A DNA stretch of 42,491 bases, taken from NCBI GenBank assembly GCA_947302275.1, contig CAMYUW010000021.1:1-42491 (forward strand). The letters run 5' to 3'. This stretch comes from an uncultured Prevotellaceae bacterium. GTDB taxonomy: Bacteria; Bacteroidota; Bacteroidia; Bacteroidales; Muribaculaceae. The translations under genes were made by a program, and so were the position numbers. Of this stretch, positions 16,311 to 25,548 are shown piece by piece (the first letter of the stretch is position 1; every line of letters starts with the position of its first letter). Under the pieces are notes generated by a model. It searched no databases, was not told the DNA's origin, and saw nothing but the letters and a program-made list of their open reading frames with translations.

Positions 16311-19300
16311 ATGAAAAACTATTATCTGAGAACAGTCGTTCTACTCTTGCTGTTGCTGGGCACAGCGGCGACAGCAGGAGCCTATTCCTTTCAGGTTAAT
16401 GGTATCTATTACGATATCGTTGGATCTGCCAGTGCGGGAGTTGTGAGTGTTACCTACAAAGACACCAATTACAATTCCTACTCCGGTTCGATAACGATCC
16501 CGAACACAGTAACGTACAACGGCAATACTTACGATGTCAATTCGATTGGGAGTAATGCTTTTATGAATTGCACCAATCTGACATCGGCGACGTTACCCAG
16601 CCAACTCGAAAGAATCAGTTCCTACGCCTTTAAGGGTTGTACGGCATTAACATCCATTACTGTTCCCAACAGAGTCACCAACATTGGAATTGAAGCATTC
16701 GCTAACTGCACCTCATTGAAAACGGTGATCCTCGGAACAGAAAGCACTTGTTCGCTCACCTCGATAGATCGTCAAGCTTTTGACGGCTGTACGGCATTAG
16801 GAACCTCCGACGCCAAGATCTATTGCCGAGCTAATACACCCCCCACGATTTATACCAATACATTTACAAGCGCTACTTTATCCAGTGCCAAGCTGTATGT
16901 TCCCGGGGCCAAACTGAGTGCATATCAAGCCGCTTCTTATTGGAAGAATTTCAGCAGTATCAATGCCGCCTTCGACTTTGTGGTCAACGGCATTTATTAT
17001 CATATCACCGGCACCAATACCGTCGAAGTGACCTGGAAGACTGCTGACTACAATTCCTATAGTGGTTCGATAACGATTCCAAGCAGCGTGTCCTATAATG
17101 GCACGACTTACAATGTGACTTGTATCGGCAATCGTGCATTCCGTGAATCATCGGGTTTGACTCACGTGTATCTTCCCCACAGCGTGACGAAGATAGACCA
17201 ATATGCTTTCTCAAACTGCACGGGTTTGACTGAAATCGAGCTAAACGAGGTCACTTACATCGGTAATGATGCATTCTATAACACAGGATTAACGGGAGTG
17301 GCGATTCCCTCTACGGTGACTTATTTAGGCAGTGAGGCTTTCTGTAACTGCGCATCTCTGTACACAGTGTTCATTCCCAATGGCATCACAACTATCAGAT
17401 ACAGGACATTCCAGAAATGTACCAGCCTGTGGAACATCGAAATTCCAAACACGGTGACAACTATTGACCACTCAGCCTTCCGCTGGTGTTCAGACCTGAA
17501 AAGGGTGGTACTCGGAAGCGATATCAGTTGTGAACTGACTTCAATTGGCAACTATGCCTTTGAGGGGTGTACTGCTTTGGGCAACAGTGACGGCAGCGGC
17601 TCCATCACCTGTATGGCTCTGACACCGCCCACCGTCTCTGAGAATACCTTCGGCGAACTCAACTTAACCTGGGGTACTAACAGCATTAGCGCTATCGAGC
17701 GTTATGCCATGCTCATTACACCCTATTCGGCTATGCGGACTTATAACACCTCCGACAGCAGGTGGAAATACTTCTTTAATGATCAAAATCCCCGTTGGGA
17801 GTTCATCTCAGGTTCTTACCATTATATCGTCAGTGGAGAGAACACGGCATATATTACCCACTATGGCACAACCGTGAATGATGCAACGGTGAGCTATAAC
17901 CAATCCAATATCACGAGCCGCACCTTGCCCACCAGTGTGACCTTCAACAACAAGACCTACACGGTTAACGGCATTTATGGAGCCTTCTACGGTTGCACGG
18001 CATTACGGAGCGTGACCATCCCCAACACCTACACCTACATTGGTTGGAAAGCCTTTGATGGTTGCACCAATCTGTCCAGTGCCGATCTGCCTGAGAGCGT
18101 GACCGTGGTCGATGTCCTTGCATTCCATAATACGGCGCTGACCGACATCGTTATTCCCAGCCAAGTGACAGAAGTGGGTATCGGCGCCTACGCCAACGAT
18201 GGCACTTCACCGATTACACGCGTCACCTGCTTGGCCACTACACCTCCCTATGTCTATCAGGTCATCAACAAGGGCGGCCAACTGAATAGTTGGGGCGAGT
18301 ACGATGTGTTCAACAGCGAGACCTATAACTCTGCTCCGCTGTGTGTGCCCCCAGGCTGCAAGAGTGCTTATCAGGAGGCCTATGACTGGGAAGACTTCAG
18401 GACTATCTACGAGATGGGTTACGACTTTGAGGTGAATGGCATTTACTATAAAATCGCTGACAGCAATACCGTCAGAGTGACCTATAGGGATGCTACCCAT
18501 AAATGCTATAGTGGCAATGTGACCGTCCCCAGTACGGTTACTTATAACGGCACGACCTACAATGTCACTGCCATCAGTGATTATGCTTTCTATAACTGTC
18601 CTGATTTGACAGGAATAACCCTGCCGAACTCGATAACAAGAATCTATGTTTCAGCATTCCAAGCATGTACCGGCCTGACAAGTATCACTATACCAAATTC
18701 TGTTCAGTATATTTTTGCCTACGCCTTCAAGGGTTGTACTAATCTGAAGACGGTGAAGTTGGGTACTGACATCAATTGTAGGCTCAATTCCATTGCATTA
18801 TCAGCCTTTGAAAATTGTACGGCATTGGGCAATAGTAACGGCAGCGGTTCCATCACCTGTATGGCACTGACACCGCCCGTACTTGGCGATGATGTCTTTA
18901 CTTCCGAAACTCTTCAGAATGCCAAGTTCTATATGCCCTATTCGGCTTATCAAACCTATAGAGGCAGTAACAGTGGTAAATGGCGTAATTTCGTTTACAG
19001 CTATCCCCGTTGGGAATTCTACTCGGCTCCTTACTATTATGTCATCAGTGGAGATAACACCGCCTACATCACTCATGGGGGTGCCGATGTGGACCACCCT
19101 GTGGTGACCTATAATACCTCCGGCAGCAGGACCCTGCCCACTAGTGTAACATTCAGCGGCAAGACCTACGCCATTAACGGCCTTTATGGAGCCTTCTACG
19201 GTTGCACCAACCTGAGTGGTGTGACCATCCCCGCGACCTACACCTTCCTTGGCCCGCAATCGTTTGATGGCTGCACGGGACTGAACAACAACAATGTTAC

Positions 19301-20723
19301 CATCCCCGAGGGAGTGACATCAATTGAATGGAAGGCCTTCTTTAACACCGGCCTGACCAAGGTGGTTATTCCTTCTACAGTGACATGGCTTGGCTTTGGT
19401 GCTTTTGCCAATTCAGGTACCTCACCTGTGACCCAAGTCATCTCGTTGGCCACCACACCTCCCGAGGTCTTTGAGGTCATCAACAAGAATGACAATTCCA
19501 CGAGAGCTTGGTACGAGTACAATGTATTCAACAATGAGACCTATACATCGGCACCCCTCTATGTCCCCGCAGGTTGCAAGAGCGCTTATCAGGCAGCGCA
19601 TGATTGGAAGAATTTCACCCATATCTATGAGCTGGAGAGGGAAGCCTATGCTGTCTATAATTATATGAACAATACAATGACTCACTACTATGACATGAAT
19701 AAGGACGAGCGTAGCGCAACGATGTCTTCTGATGAAGTGATCATTGACGGTCAAGGTTACGATGGCTATTTTTGGATTCAAGACTTCCCCGACACGAGAA
19801 TAGTTGAATTCGATCCCTCTTTTGCTGATTACCAGTGCGTTTGGTCTGATGGCAGATTCGATGATTATTTTGCAGGCTTTAATCGCTTAACTGAGATTGT
19901 TGGTTTACAGTATCTGAACTTGACTGGTGCGAAATCATATAGGAACATGTTTGGTGATTGCGGCAGCCTGGTTACATTAGATTTGAGTTGCCTCAATACG
20001 GAGACAGTGACTGACATGAGTTACATGTTCACAGGCTGCAGTTCTTTACGCAACGTCAACCTCTCAAGTTTTAACACGTCTAATGTGACCGATATGAGTT
20101 ACATGTTTAGTGAATGTCTCTCTTTGGACAGCCTTGACGTGAGCAGCTTCAACACGTCAGAAGTTACTAACATGATTAGGATGTTCTCGGAGTGCAATAA
20201 TATGAAAAAGCTCAACCTCGGTAACGGGTTCAACACTGGAAAAGTGATAAATATGTCTCACATGTTCATTGGTTGTGAACTGTTAACAACCCTTGACTTG
20301 AGCAGTTTCAACACTACAAACGTCACCAACATGACCAACATGTTCTATGGCTGCTCTGAATTGACCACGATCTTTGTGACCAATGGCTGGACCACCACTA
20401 ATGTGACCAGTTCTACCGACATGTTCAAGTATTGTTCGAGCATTGTTGGTGAGAAAGGCACAACTTATGATGCCAACTATACCAATAAGATCCGTGCCCA
20501 CATCGACGAGGGCCCGAGCAATCCGGGTTACATGACTTTAGGCACCATTATTGGTGACGTTAACGGCGATGGCACTGTCAGCATCAGCGACGTGACAGGC
20601 ATGATCGATTACCTGCTGGGCGGTGCTGATATCAATGTTGATGCTGCCGACGTAAACGGCGATGGCATTGTCAGCATCGGCGACGTAACTGCACTGATTG
20701 ATCGTCTGCTGAGCGGCAACTGA
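16311..20723 (+). CDS. BspA-like leucine-rich-repeat surface protein with dockerin
   Basis: A 1470-residue exported protein. Residues 1-24 are a signal peptide. Most of the chain is LRR_5/BspA-type repeats (AFMNCTNLTSATLP, AFKGCTALTSITVP) arranged in larger blocks that each open with a variant of VNGIYY-I or a YY-ISG-NTAYITH strand. Residues about 1206-1376 switch to DUF285-type repeats (SFNTSNVTDMSYMF). Residues 1414-1470 are a dockerin with two calcium loops, GDVNGDGTVSISDV and ADVNGDGIVSIGDV. Such proteins bind host or plant surfaces or partner proteins; the ligand is unknown. The gene follows the structured RNA by about 50 bases without an obvious promoter of its own. Large internal duplications are visible at DNA level. 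Confidence 0.88.
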   Translation: MKNYYLRTVVLLLLLLGTAATAGAYSFQVNGIYYDIVGSASAGVVSVTYKDTNYNSYSGSITIPNTVTYNGNTYDVNSIGSNAFMNCTNLTSATLPSQLERISSYAFKGCTALTSITVPNRVTNIGIEAFANCTSLKTVILGTESTCSLTSIDRQAFDGCTALGTSDAKIYCRANTPPTIYTNTFTSATLSSAKLYVPGAKLSAYQAASYWKNFSSINAAFDFVVNGIYYHITGTNTVEVTWKTADYNSYSGSITIPSSVSYNGTTYNVTCIGNRAFRESSGLTHVYLPHSVTKIDQYAFSNCTGLTEIELNEVTYIGNDAFYNTGLTGVAIPSTVTYLGSEAFCNCASLYTVFIPNGITTIRYRTFQKCTSLWNIEIPNTVTTIDHSAFRWCSDLKRVVLGSDISCELTSIGNYAFEGCTALGNSDGSGSITCMALTPPTVSENTFGELNLTWGTNSISAIERYAMLITPYSAMRTYNTSDSRWKYFFNDQNPRWEFISGSYHYIVSGENTAYITHYGTTVNDATVSYNQSNITSRTLPTSVTFNNKTYTVNGIYGAFYGCTALRSVTIPNTYTYIGWKAFDGCTNLSSADLPESVTVVDVLAFHNTALTDIVIPSQVTEVGIGAYANDGTSPITRVTCLATTPPYVYQVINKGGQLNSWGEYDVFNSETYNSAPLCVPPGCKSAYQEAYDWEDFRTIYEMGYDFEVNGIYYKIADSNTVRVTYRDATHKCYSGNVTVPSTVTYNGTTYNVTAISDYAFYNCPDLTGITLPNSITRIYVSAFQACTGLTSITIPNSVQYIFAYAFKGCTNLKTVKLGTDINCRLNSIALSAFENCTALGNSNGSGSITCMALTPPVLGDDVFTSETLQNAKFYMPYSAYQTYRGSNSGKWRNFVYSYPRWEFYSAPYYYVISGDNTAYITHGGADVDHPVVTYNTSGSRTLPTSVTFSGKTYAINGLYGAFYGCTNLSGVTIPATYTFLGPQSFDGCTGLNNNNVTIPEGVTSIEWKAFFNTGLTKVVIPSTVTWLGFGAFANSGTSPVTQVISLATTPPEVFEVINKNDNSTRAWYEYNVFNNETYTSAPLYVPAGCKSAYQAAHDWKNFTHIYELEREAYAVYNYMNNTMTHYYDMNKDERSATMSSDEVIIDGQGYDGYFWIQDFPDTRIVEFDPSFADYQCVWSDGRFDDYFAGFNRLTEIVGLQYLNLTGAKSYRNMFGDCGSLVTLDLSCLNTETVTDMSYMFTGCSSLRNVNLSSFNTSNVTDMSYMFSECLSLDSLDVSSFNTSEVTNMIRMFSECNNMKKLNLGNGFNTGKVINMSHMFIGCELLTTLDLSSFNTTNVTNMTNMFYGCSELTTIFVTNGWTTTNVTSSTDMFKYCSSIVGEKGTTYDANYTNKIRAHIDEGPSNPGYMTLGTIIGDVNGDGTVSISDVTGMIDYLLGGADINVDAADVNGDGIVSIGDVTALIDRLLSGN

Positions 20724-20743
20724 TCAACCATTCCGCCTCTATA

Positions 20744-20790
20744 GTTTAAAAGGTGTGGCTTCCCATGATGCGGGTGCCACACCTTTAAAC
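20744..20790. terminator. Bidirectional terminator hairpin after the first LRR gene
   Basis: Arms 20744-20759 and 20776-20790 pair over 15 bases with one bulged A; the core is AGGTGTGGC with GCCACACCT. CCC and GGG inside the loop extend it. It begins 21 bases after the LRR stop and faces the convergent glgP gene. Confidence 0.75.
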
Positions 20791-20812
20791 TTTAAACTAC
20801 GAATTAAACAAA

Positions 20813-20843
20813 GACATCCGCACTCCAGAAGAATGCGGATGTC
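20813..20843. repeat. CATCCGCA hairpin element, copy 1
   Basis: GACATCCGCA (20813-20822) pairs perfectly with TGCGGATGTC (20834-20843). The same CATCCGCACTCC and TGCGGATG arms, followed by a TAAACTCTA-like stretch, recur at 32830-32866 near the 3' end of the other LRR/dockerin gene. It can serve as a second terminator here. Confidence 0.75.
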
Positions 20844-20858
20844 CCTTTAAACTCTATC

Positions 20859-20893
20859 GACTAATGACTAGTGACTAGTGACTAGCGACTAGC
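20859..20893. repeat. Heptamer array GACTAGT beside the glgP stop
   Basis: Five consecutive units: GACTAAT, GACTAGT, GACTAGT, GACTAGC, GACTAGC, ending 5 bases before the glgP stop codon. The period is again exactly 7, although the sequence differs from the AGTTTTA family. Confidence 0.9.
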
Positions 20894-20898
20894 GATCA

Positions 20899-23451
20899 TC
20901 AGAACCACTTGATGTAGGCGAAGTCCTGACGATGAGGCAGGTCCTCGTTCCAGGGGAATGCGCGATATGCATAGCGGAAGATACCGTTCTCGCGGAAGGG
21001 AACCTTGCAGTTGTAGGTAAGCACATCGCCATCGGTGGCAATCACATCAAACAAGGCCTTGCGGTAGAACTTGGTCTGTCCGTCTTCTTCCTTGTAAACC
21101 ACGAGCTCAAGCTTCACGTCCTCGCCCAAACCGGCGGTATCAAGACGCATGGTCACGTCAATGTCAGTCTTGCCGCTTGCGATGGCCTCACGGTTGCCCA
21201 TGATTTCGCCCACGAGCTGCACATTGTCCCAGTGTTTTGCAACATTCTCTTTCCACTTAACGATCTTGCGTGCCAGCGCATATTTGTTTTCCATGAGTTT
21301 ATGGGCACGCTCGGCCTGCGGACGGTAGAACTTGTCAAAGTAGTCCCTCATCATGCGTGACATGGTGTAGTTGGGTGCAATGTGAACCATCGAGTTCTTA
21401 ATGTACTGAATCCACTCGGGGGAGTAACCCTTAGTGTTCTTAGCGAAGTACAGAGGAATGATCTCGTTCTCGAGCATGGAATAGATGGTGGCCGAGTCGA
21501 GCTTATCCTGCTGCGACTGTTCGGTATAGGTGCGCTTGCTGGTCAATGCCCAGCCGGCACCCTCGCGGTAACCCTCATACCACCAGCCGTCAAGCACCGA
21601 GAAGTTCAGCAGACCGTTCATCTCGGCCTTCTCGCCCGATGTACCTGAAGCTTCCAGCGGACGCGTCGGGGTATTCAGCCACACGTCTACACCAGTAATC
21701 AGGCGCTTGGAAAGTGTCATGTCGTAATTCTCCAGGAAGATGATCTTGCCCAGGAACTCGGGCATCTTGCTGATTTCGATGATGCGCTTGATCAGGCCTT
21801 GGCCAGCACCGTCGGCAGGATGTGCCTTGCCCGCAAAGATAAACTGAACGGGATAACGCTCATCGTTGACAATCTTTTTAAGGCGGTCCAAATCGTTGAA
21901 GATGAGGTGTGCACGCTTGTAGGTGGCAAAGCGGCGGGCGAAACCGATGAGCAGTGCATCGGGGTTGATCTTATCAACGATACTCGTGATGCGGGTGGGG
22001 TCACCCTGGTTCTTGAGCCAGCTCTCCTTGAAGTCACGCTTAACAAAGCGGATGAATTTCTGTTTCAAAGTCATGCGCATCTCCCAGATTTTCTCGTCGG
22101 GAACGTTCATCAGGGGAGCCCATGATGATTCCAGTTCCTGGTGCTCGAGGAAGTTATCGCCCAGCACCTGCTTGTAGAACACTTTCCACTCGCTGGCGGC
22201 CCAGGTGGGCATGTGCACGCCGTTGGTGACATAACCCACGTGAGATTCCTCGGGAGCATAGCCTTTCCAGATACCAGCGAACATCTTCTTGCTCACCTCA
22301 CCGTGGAGCCAGCTCACACCGTTGCTCTCCTGAGTGGTGTTCAGGGCAAAGGTGCTCATGCAGAAGCGCTCATTGCTACCGGGATTCTCACGACCCATGT
22401 CCATAAGTTCCTGCCAGGTGATGCCCAGACGCTCGGGATAGCCGCCCATATATTTGCCGAAGAGTTCCTCGTCAAAATAGTCATGACCGGCAGGCACAGG
22501 AGTGTGTACCGTGTAGAGCGAAGTAGCGCGTACAATCTCCAAAGCCTCGTTAAAGCTTAAGCCATCCTCATGCACATAGTCCACAAGACGCTGCAGATTG
22601 AGCAGTGCTGCATGACCCTCGTTGCAATGGTAGATGTCAGCCTTGATACCCAGGCGCTTAAGCAGCAATACGCCACCGATGCCAAGCAGGTATTCCTGCT
22701 TGATGCGATTCTCCCAATCGCCACCATAGAGCTTGTGGGTGATCTCACGGTCATACTCACTGTTCTTTTCCATGTCGGTGTCGAGCAGGTACAGGGTCAC
22801 GCGGCCCACATTTGCCTTCCACACGTTGACATAGATGGTGCGTCCGGGATAAGGCACCTCATGAACCAGCTGACGGCCGTTCTCGTCCAGGACGGGCTCG
22901 ATGGGCAACTGGTTGAAGTTCTGAGCCTCATAGTTGGCAATCTGCTGGCCATCCATGGCCAGAGTCTGGGTGAAATAGCCATAACGGTACAGGAAACCGA
23001 CCGAAACCATATTCACACAGCGGTCACTTGCCTCCTTAACGTAGTCACCGGCAAGAATACCTAAGCCGCCCGAATAAATCTTCAATGCGTTGCACAGACC
23101 GTACTCCATGCAGAAGTAGGCAACCGAAGGAATATCGGTGCGCAAGGGCTTCTTCATGTATTCCTTATAGAGTTCATAGGTGCTGTCGATGCGGGCCAAC
23201 ATGGCCGGATCGTTCTGGATGGCCTCAATTCTCTCGTTAGAGAGGCGCTGCAGCATCTTCACAGGGTTCTCGCTTGTGGCTCGCCACGTGTCACGGTCCA
23301 GGTCATGGAACAGGGTCTTGCCCTCAGAGTTCCAAGCCCACCACAGGTTGCGGGACAACTCATTGAGTTTGCTGAGTTTGCCAGGCAACTCTGACTTTAC
23401 AGTAATACTCCTCCACTGAGGATCGTTGCTGTTTCTGGATTGAATTTTCAT
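20899..23451 (-). CDS. glgP: Alpha-glucan (glycogen) phosphorylase
   Basis: An 850-residue cytosolic enzyme that releases glucose-1-phosphate from glycogen or maltodextrin. The N-terminus carries the DUF3417 region ([11 protein letters not shown]) typical of the shorter alpha-glucan phosphorylase group (TIGR02094-like). The catalytic core contains HCNEGHAA near 275, HTPVPAGHD near 316, [12 protein letters not shown] near 503 and [14 protein letters not shown], whose Lys608 is the expected pyridoxal-phosphate lysine. Length fits the family. It follows the glycogen synthase gene by 89 bases, giving a synthesis-degradation pair. A heptamer array with the conserved tail starts 13 bases upstream of its ATG, and another array adjoins its stop. 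Confidence 0.92.
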   Translation of the reverse strand: MKIQSRNSNDPQWRSITVKSELPGKLSKLNELSRNLWWAWNSEGKTLFHDLDRDTWRATSENPVKMLQRLSNERIEAIQNDPAMLARIDSTYELYKEYMKKPLRTDIPSVAYFCMEYGLCNALKIYSGGLGILAGDYVKEASDRCVNMVSVGFLYRYGYFTQTLAMDGQQIANYEAQNFNQLPIEPVLDENGRQLVHEVPYPGRTIYVNVWKANVGRVTLYLLDTDMEKNSEYDREITHKLYGGDWENRIKQEYLLGIGGVLLLKRLGIKADIYHCNEGHAALLNLQRLVDYVHEDGLSFNEALEIVRATSLYTVHTPVPAGHDYFDEELFGKYMGGYPERLGITWQELMDMGRENPGSNERFCMSTFALNTTQESNGVSWLHGEVSKKMFAGIWKGYAPEESHVGYVTNGVHMPTWAASEWKVFYKQVLGDNFLEHQELESSWAPLMNVPDEKIWEMRMTLKQKFIRFVKRDFKESWLKNQGDPTRITSIVDKINPDALLIGFARRFATYKRAHLIFNDLDRLKKIVNDERYPVQFIFAGKAHPADGAGQGLIKRIIEISKMPEFLGKIIFLENYDMTLSKRLITGVDVWLNTPTRPLEASGTSGEKAEMNGLLNFSVLDGWWYEGYREGAGWALTSKRTYTEQSQQDKLDSATIYSMLENEIIPLYFAKNTKGYSPEWIQYIKNSMVHIAPNYTMSRMMRDYFDKFYRPQAERAHKLMENKYALARKIVKWKENVAKHWDNVQLVGEIMGNREAIASGKTDIDVTMRLDTAGLGEDVKLELVVYKEEDGQTKFYRKALFDVIATDGDVLTYNCKVPFRENGIFRYAYRAFPWNEDLPHRQDFAYIKWF

Positions 23452-23464
23452 ATTAATATATAAT

Positions 23465-23513
23465 AGTTGTAAGTTTTAAGTTGTAAGTTTTAAGTACGAT
23501 TACTATCGCCTAA
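23465..23513. repeat. Heptamer array with conserved tail, copy B
   Basis: Units AGTTGTA and AGTTTTA alternate twice, followed by AGTACGA, TTACTAT and CGCCTAA. It has the same length and phase as copy A (8366-8414), with only 3 differences in 49 bases. It lies immediately upstream of glgP, in the same orientation to its gene as copy A. Confidence 0.9.
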
Positions 23514-23533
23514 AGTCTAAAGCCTTGCGAGCA

Positions 23534-23561
23534 TTAAACTTTAAACTTTATGCTTTAAAGT
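23534..23561. repeat. Heptamer array forming the 3' end of glycogen synthase
   Basis: Units TTAAACT, TTAAACT, TTATGCT and TTAAAGT run in phase. The glycogen synthase stop codon (TAA on the minus strand, plus 23541-23543) and its last codons (STLKHKV) lie inside the array, so the repeat supplies the protein's C-terminus. Confidence 0.8.
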
Positions 23562-25208
23562 GCTCTTAATGTTCGCACTGCGAGCTTCAAGAGCTTGCTT
23601 GTATGCCTTATCATAATACTCGATGAAATTGTCCCACGAGGCGGCCTTGCTGGTCGTTCGATTGGCATTGCGAATTGCGCGGTTGACCTTATCGCTCATC
23701 ACATACAGGTTCATCAGGCTCATTGCGATGGCTCGGAAAGTCTCTTCGTAATTGCCGTCGGTTCGGTGTAGCACCTTTACGCCATAACGGTCGGAGTCGT
23801 CACCAAAACGGTCAAGCACCCACTGGCCAAAACCAGCAAGATCGGTCGTGATAGTAGGAACGCCGAAGGCTGCACTCTCCAGCGGTGTGTAACCCCAAGG
23901 CTCGTAATATGATGGGAACACCGCAGCATCTAGGCCAGTCAGCAGATCATAGTAAGACATGTTGAAGATGCCGTCGTCACCGTTCAGGTAGCAAGGCACG
24001 TCGATGATGGTGACCTTGTCCTCAGGCTCGTTGTGGAAACTCAGCGCATTGATGCGGTTGTAGATGGGATCGCTGTCCTGATTGTGCAGGTAATGGGTGA
24101 TCACGGGATCAAACAGGCGGTGAGGCCTGTCGGCTTGTAGACTATCGATCAGGTCGGCACGAGGCGACTTCATCCACGCGGGCACTAGTACCAATGCGAT
24201 TACCTTGCGTGCCTTGCTCGACATGAAGTTAAGGGAATCACGCAGCGAAGCGACAGCATCCAGATAGATATCAATGCCCTTGTTTCGCATCTCCAAGCGA
24301 CCCGATGTGGCGACAATCAGCGTGTCGTCGGCATAGTGTTGTCCCGTGAGACAAGCTGCCACCTGCAACATGCGCTGGCGTGCGGCACTACGCATGGCGG
24401 TAAACTTGGCGCCCTTGGGTACATAGTTCTGTTCAAAACCGTTGGGCGTTACCATGGGATAACGCTCCAGCAGTTGGTGGCACTCACGTGCAGTGACTTC
24501 GCTCACCGTCGTAAAGGCATCTGCAGCATGGGCCGCAGCCTTTTCCAAGGAGTGTTTGGACTGCATGTTGAGTTCTACTGCCATCTGGTCACCATGATAA
24601 CCCTGCATATAGTCATACAGCGGTTTGCCGTTGCCACAGATGCTGCGGCCAATACTCGTGGCATGGGTTGTGAACACGGTAGCCACTTGAGGCAGATGAC
24701 TCTTCACATATAGCAGTCCCATGCCCGTTGTCCACTCGTCGAAGTGGGCCACTACCTTTAATTCGGGATTGTTTTTCCACTTGACAATGCTCTCTATAAC
24801 GAGGGCAGCGGCATAGGCAAACATGCACGACTCGTCGTAGTCTCCATAGCCATGAAGTGAATCCACTCGGTAACGATTCCACATCTCGGCATAGAGGGCA
24901 TTTTTGTAGGTGTAGAGTGACCCATAGGACACAAGCACCGCAATGGGTTTGCCGGGGATATCCCAGCGCCCTACCCTCACCTGCATTCCCTCGGGCAACT
25001 GTGCCTTGCGTAACCATGCTGAAAGCGGGGTACGGGTCTCAATAAAGGTTGGAGACGGGTTATCATCAGTCCATAGGTCTGGCCCAATGAAGATCAAATT
25101 GTCTTTGTATCGTTGATGAAGGGTCTTAGCCTTGGTCGACAGCACAGCATAGATGCCACCGACTTTATTGCACACTTCCCAACTTGTTTCAAACAGTAAG
25201 TCCAACAT
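23541..25208 (-). CDS. GT3-type (eukaryote-like) glycogen synthase
   Basis: A 555-residue glycosyltransferase. The start LLFETSWEVCNKVGGIYAVL is the signature of family GT3, the fungal/animal glycogen synthase family, rather than the KVGGLADV motif of bacterial GlgA (GT5). The C-terminal half has PSYYEPWGYTPLESAAFG, whose two Glu (about residues 436 and 444) fit the E-x7-E catalytic motif, then TTDLAGFGQWV. It transfers glucose, probably from UDP- or ADP-glucose, to the growing glycogen chain. No branching enzyme or pyrophosphorylase gene is adjacent. It is first in an operon with glgP. Its last residues are encoded by a heptamer repeat, so the C-terminal tail is probably dispensable. Confidence 0.88.
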   Translation of the reverse strand: MLDLLFETSWEVCNKVGGIYAVLSTKAKTLHQRYKDNLIFIGPDLWTDDNPSPTFIETRTPLSAWLRKAQLPEGMQVRVGRWDIPGKPIAVLVSYGSLYTYKNALYAEMWNRYRVDSLHGYGDYDESCMFAYAAALVIESIVKWKNNPELKVVAHFDEWTTGMGLLYVKSHLPQVATVFTTHATSIGRSICGNGKPLYDYMQGYHGDQMAVELNMQSKHSLEKAAAHAADAFTTVSEVTARECHQLLERYPMVTPNGFEQNYVPKGAKFTAMRSAARQRMLQVAACLTGQHYADDTLIVATSGRLEMRNKGIDIYLDAVASLRDSLNFMSSKARKVIALVLVPAWMKSPRADLIDSLQADRPHRLFDPVITHYLHNQDSDPIYNRINALSFHNEPEDKVTIIDVPCYLNGDDGIFNMSYYDLLTGLDAAVFPSYYEPWGYTPLESAAFGVPTITTDLAGFGQWVLDRFGDDSDRYGVKVLHRTDGNYEETFRAIAMSLMNLYVMSDKVNRAIRNANRTTSKAASWDNFIEYYDKAYKQALEARSANIKSTLKHKV

Positions 25209-25240
25209 TACTTAGCAGTTAAACATTGATAATTTGGGCA

Positions 25241-25248
25241 CAAAGGTA
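25241..25248 (-). promoter_or_regulatory. -7 element for the glycogen operon
   Basis: The minus strand reads TACCTTTG, an exact -7 match, 32 bases upstream of the synthase start. A -33 TTTG is seen only about 24 bases away, longer than usual. The rest of the 25209-25548 gap is AT-rich with no supportable gene. Confidence 0.6.
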
Positions 25249-25494
25249 CAAAAAAATCCTCAAAATCAGAAACAAAAGGCACCAATTACCATAATAATAA
25301 ATGCATTTACTTTGCAAAATGTTATCAATCAAACAATTATAGAATACATTCCAATTATAACGACAATGCTGTTTATCGTCTGAAATACAATGAGATACGC
25401 AGTAATGCAATCGTTTGACAAACGAAAGAAGATGAAAAACCATTGTAAATTCTACTTTTTTAATCAAAAACTAACCTATTTCAACAATTATAGT

Positions 25495-25502
25495 TATATT
25501 TG
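25495..25502 (+). promoter_or_regulatory. -7 element for the helicase fusion gene
   Basis: TATATTTG matches TAnnTTTG and lies 46 bases upstream of the ATG at 25549. No good -33 TTG is present, so the promoter may be weak or activator-dependent. Confidence 0.5.
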
Positions 25503-25548
25503 CATTTAATTACACATTACTCCTTTTCAATCATTCATTGAAGATTAG

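Noticed and set aside
25209..25548. Small cysteine-rich open frame (82 codons, minus strand) upstream of the helicase fusion, considered as an antitoxin or accessory gene
   Set aside because: It lies in AT-rich intergenic DNA, overlaps the glycogen-operon promoter and has no coding character.
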